A stretch of DNA of 63,283 nt from an uncultured Lachnospiraceae bacterium (GTDB lineage: Bacteria > Bacillota > Clostridia > Lachnospirales > Lachnospiraceae). A program made the position numbers and the translations under genes. Positions 61,306-63,283 of the stretch are shown one piece after another; position 1 is the stretch's first letter, and each line of letters starts with the position of its first letter. The DNA is taken from positions 1 through 63,283 of the forward strand of contig CAMIYN010000002.1 of assembly GCA_946403075.1 (NCBI GenBank), written 5' to 3'. The notes beneath the pieces are model-generated. The model saw nothing but the letters and a program-made list of their open reading frames with translations. It did not search any database and was not told the origin of the DNA.

Positions 61306-61683
61306 TTATTTTGCAGCGATGACTTCAATTTCGCAAAGGGCACCTTTTGGTATATCTTTTACTGCAACACAACTTCTTGCAGGCTTTGGATTTCCTATAA
61401 AATATTTGGCATAAACTTCATTAAATTTGGCAAAATCAGATATATTAGCTAAAAAACAAGTAGTTTTTACTACATTTTCAAAAGTCATTCCATTTTCTTT
61501 CAAAATTGCCTCAACATTTTTACAACTTTGTTCTGCCTGTGCTGTTATGTCCCCTTCAATATTCCCTGTTGCTGGATTAGCAGGAAGTTGTCCAGAAGTA
61601 TATAAAAATCCATTAACTTCTATAGCTTGAGAGTATGGTCCTATCGCAGCAGGGGCATTATTTGTTTTAATTTCTTTCAACAT
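61306..61683 (-). CDS. ridA: RidA-family enamine/imine deaminase
   Basis: The 125-residue protein is a typical RidA: AIGPYSQAIEVNGFLYTSGQLP at the start, the catalytic Arg103 in PKPARSCVAV and Glu118/Glu120 in ALCEIEVIA near the end. RidA trimers hydrolyse reactive 2-aminoacrylate and related enamines made by PLP enzymes. It is a single-gene unit with its own promoter and terminator. The start (MLKEI) has no Shine-Dalgarno close by; an AAAGGAG lies about 42 nt upstream with a small CAATTA-TAATTG stem between, which could bring it nearer. TTG as second codon offers an alternative start. Confidence 0.93.
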   Translation of the reverse strand: MLKEIKTNNAPAAIGPYSQAIEVNGFLYTSGQLPANPATGNIEGDITAQAEQSCKNVEAILKENGMTFENVVKTTCFLANISDFAKFNEVYAKYFIGNPKPARSCVAVKDIPKGALCEIEVIAAK

Positions 61684-61749
61684 ATTTAATTCATATAAAA
61701 CAATTATTAATTGATTATATTTCTCCTTTCAAAGATTATCTTTTAATTT

Positions 61750-61778
61750 ACTATAACACAAACTTATAATTAATTCAA
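61750..61778 (-). promoter_or_regulatory. Promoter of ridA
   Basis: -35 TTGAAT (61773-61778), 17-bp spacer ending TGT (extended -10), -10 TATAGT (61750-61755). It gives a leader of about 60 nt. Confidence 0.6.
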
Positions 61779-61846
61779 CAAATACATAGAGAAGTGCTTA
61801 TGCTATTTTCTCACCATACAATTAGAATTAAAAATACCATTATCCT

Positions 61847-62347
61847 TTATAACTCTTTTAACCCTTTTAATGAATTACATTTTTTTATTAGCATATTTTT
61901 TACATATAAATTTACAAATTTGTCTAAACTACCACCATGCATCGCAACTTCTTTTACTATACTTGATGATAAATAAGAATATTTTACATTAGTTGTAAAA
62001 AAAATAGTGTCTATATTATTATTTAATTCCCTATTAGTTTGTGCAAGTTGTATCTCATATTCATAATCAGAAACCGCTCTAAGCCCTCTAACTATTATTT
62101 CTGCACCCACTTTTTTCATAAAATCAACTAAAAGCCCATCGAATACATCAACAGATATATTTTCAATATCTTTTATAGAATTTTTTATCATATCAATTCT
62201 CTCATCTACACTAAATAGCGGTGATTTTCTTGAATTTGATAATACCGCAACTATTATCTTATCTGCTATTTTACTTGCTCTCTTTATAATATCAATGTGT
62301 CCCAATGTTATAGGATCAAATGACCCTGGATATACTGCTAACCTCAT
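61847..62347 (-). CDS. coaD: Phosphopantetheine adenylyltransferase
   Basis: The 166-residue nucleotidyltransferase has VYPGSFDPITLGHIDII near the start (the TxGH adenylyl-binding motif with His17) and ends with YSYLSSSIVKEVA, the ISSSxxR-like motif in which the usual Arg is Lys. It makes dephospho-CoA from phosphopantetheine and ATP. It follows rsmD by 5 nt in the standard rsmD-coaD arrangement. Length is normal. Confidence 0.95.
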   Translation of the reverse strand: MRLAVYPGSFDPITLGHIDIIKRASKIADKIIVAVLSNSRKSPLFSVDERIDMIKNSIKDIENISVDVFDGLLVDFMKKVGAEIIVRGLRAVSDYEYEIQLAQTNRELNNNIDTIFFTTNVKYSYLSSSIVKEVAMHGGSLDKFVNLYVKNMLIKKCNSLKGLKEL

Positions 62348-62352
62348 TGTTT

Positions 62353-62901
62353 TTATTTCCTTAAAAAAGTATGTTTATTATTTTTATAAATTTTTTCTTT
62401 AAATATTTCATATCCAAAAGGTAAAACCTTTTTTATTTCATCATTTTTACTACTCTCAATTATGATAATAGTTCGTTTATCTATATTATTTGATCCTGAT
62501 AAGATTTTCATTGGCTCTACATATAAATCTGCATTATATGGAGGATCCATAAATACAATATCAAATTTAATATCGTTATCCATACTGAGTAAATAATTTA
62601 TAGCAGACTTATTAATCACTTTTGCTCTATTTAAAAATCCTGTTTTCTCTAAATTATAATTAATAACATCTACTGCTTTTCTATTTATCTCTACAAAAGT
62701 TGCAGTTTTTGCTCCCCTACTTAGTGCTTCTATTCCAATCGCACCACTTCCTGCAAACAAATCAAGAAAGTTTATATCATTTAAATCAAATTGTATTATA
62801 TTAAATAATGTTTCTTTAATTTTATCAGTAGTTGGTCTTATATCTAAACTATCAAGTGTAAGTAGATTCATATGTCTTTTTTCACCAGCAATAACTCTCA
62901 T
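62353..62901 (-). CDS. rsmD: 16S rRNA (guanine966-N2)-methyltransferase RsmD
   Basis: The 182-residue methyltransferase begins RVIAGEKRHMNL and has RPTTDKIKETLFNII near 23, SAM motif I FLDLFAGSGAIGIEALSRG near 44 and the catalytic DPPY (FMDPPYN) near 116. These identify RsmD, which methylates G966 of 16S rRNA in the assembled 30S subunit. It follows recG by 2 nt and precedes coaD by 5 nt. The recG-rsmD-coaD order is common in Firmicutes. Confidence 0.94.
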   Translation of the reverse strand: MRVIAGEKRHMNLLTLDSLDIRPTTDKIKETLFNIIQFDLNDINFLDLFAGSGAIGIEALSRGAKTATFVEINRKAVDVINYNLEKTGFLNRAKVINKSAINYLLSMDNDIKFDIVFMDPPYNADLYVEPMKILSGSNNIDKRTIIIIESSKNDEIKKVLPFGYEIFKEKIYKNNKHTFLRK

Positions 62902-62903
62902 AA

Positions 62904-63283
62904 TTAAATAGTATAACTATGTTTTGAATATTCGTCAAGTTTTAATTTGATAGCAGATTTTTCACTCGGTTTAAGGAATATTTCATTATTCAAAACTTTT
63001 TTTGCATCAGTAAAAGCCATTTTTAAAATATTCATATCATTATAAATATTTGCAATATTAAATTCTATACTTCCAGATTGTTTGACACCAAAAATGTCCC
63101 CTGGCCCTCTCAATTTAAGATCTGCTTCTGATATAAAAAAACCATCATTTGAATTTTTCAACACTTCAAGTCTTTCTATACTTTTATCAGTATTTGTAGT
63201 GTCAATAAAAATTGCATAACTTTGAAACTCACCTCTACCAACTCTCCCCCTAAGCTGATGTAATTGTGAAAGACCAAATCTTC
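62904..63283 (-). CDS. recG: ATP-dependent DNA helicase RecG, C-terminal part (start outside the window)
   Basis: The reading frame enters from the right edge and covers the last 126 or so codons. It begins with RFGLSQLHQLRGRVGRGEF, the RecG motif VI region with the arginine finger, followed by SYAIFID, LKNSNDGFFISEADLKLRGPGDIFG and the wedge-side end ESAIKLKL-like tail. RecG remodels stalled forks and branched DNA. The N-terminal wedge and helicase domain 1 are outside the window. Assignment rests on the LRGRVGRG and LRGPGDIFG motifs and the following rsmD gene. Confidence 0.93.
   Translation of the reverse strand, partial: RFGLSQLHQLRGRVGRGEFQSYAIFIDTTNTDKSIERLEVLKNSNDGFFISEADLKLRGPGDIFGVKQSGSIEFNIANIYNDMNILKMAFTDAKKVLNNEIFLKPSEKSAIKLKLDEYSKHSYTI

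Overview
The window is about 63 kb of very AT-rich DNA (by eye roughly a quarter G+C) with almost every gene on the minus strand. The gene set points to a low-GC, Gram-positive-type anaerobe of the Clostridia sort: a mreC-mreD-PBP2-RodA elongation operon, ScpA/ScpB, lipoproteins with lipoboxes, a TGS-uridine kinase fusion, an archaeal/eukaryote-type ProRS, and the nusA-infB-rbfA and recG-rsmD-coaD orders. I see no outer-membrane, LPS or rRNA genes. Only two genes, a small HTH regulator and a putative restriction nuclease, lie on the plus strand.

Layout from left to right (minus-strand operons read from high to low coordinates). 1-4855: CapA-like phosphoesterase (cut by the window edge), nucleoside phosphorylase, hydantoinase/dihydropyrimidinase and a membrane acyltransferase. 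4985-15100: a tightly overlapping operon starting with an OmpR-type regulator and histidine kinase, then a large membrane-anchored extracytoplasmic protein, an ABC ATPase that has lost its catalytic motifs, an ABC-2-like permease, a YdcF-like protein and two paralogous polytopic membrane proteins. 15383-20553: exopolysaccharide genes (heptose-kinase-like GHMP kinase, GT2, initiating phosphoglycosyltransferase, Wzy/WaaL-like polymerase). 20683-22953: a lipoprotein, then an NCS2 purine permease with its own promoter and terminator. 23079-30905: cell elongation (mreC, mreD, PBP2, rodA, DacA-type carboxypeptidase, HlyD-like protein). 31070-35431: proS, CCA-adding enzyme, phosphosugar mutase. 35618-45564: an 11-gene operon joining chromosome segregation (scpA, scpB), nucleotide sanitation (dut, dgt), primase, TrmK, Nif3-like protein, uridine kinase and CvpA. 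45790-49965: nusA-infB-rbfA behind a strong promoter and a 5'-terminal hairpin. 50306-56092: ctpA, tRNA-Arg, folD, uvrB, cysteine desulfurase. 56464-58630: a restriction-modification (R-M) island. 58747-61164: EnvC-like hydrolase, ftsX and a small RHH protein. 61306-63283: ridA, coaD, rsmD and the end of recG.

Three things stand out. First, a family of about 105-bp degenerate MITE-like repeats with a TIR resembling AATCTCTAA and a GGTTCC-ATA-GGAACC core is scattered through intergenic DNA. Copies make up the C-terminus of one membrane protein, lie in the leaders of two transcription units, and bracket the R-M island. Second, that island pairs a GIY-YIG/T5orf172-like nuclease and an N6-adenine methyltransferase with a 56-residue AbrB-fold protein in the position of a C-protein, under a full-consensus promoter overlapped by an 11-bp direct repeat. 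Third, several usually conserved neighbours are missing where expected (rpoD after dnaG, ftsE before ftsX, mreB before mreC, ylxR/L7Ae between nusA and infB), and the single tRNA, Arg-CCG, has C33 instead of the near-universal U33.

All family assignments come from reading motifs in the translations. No database search was possible.
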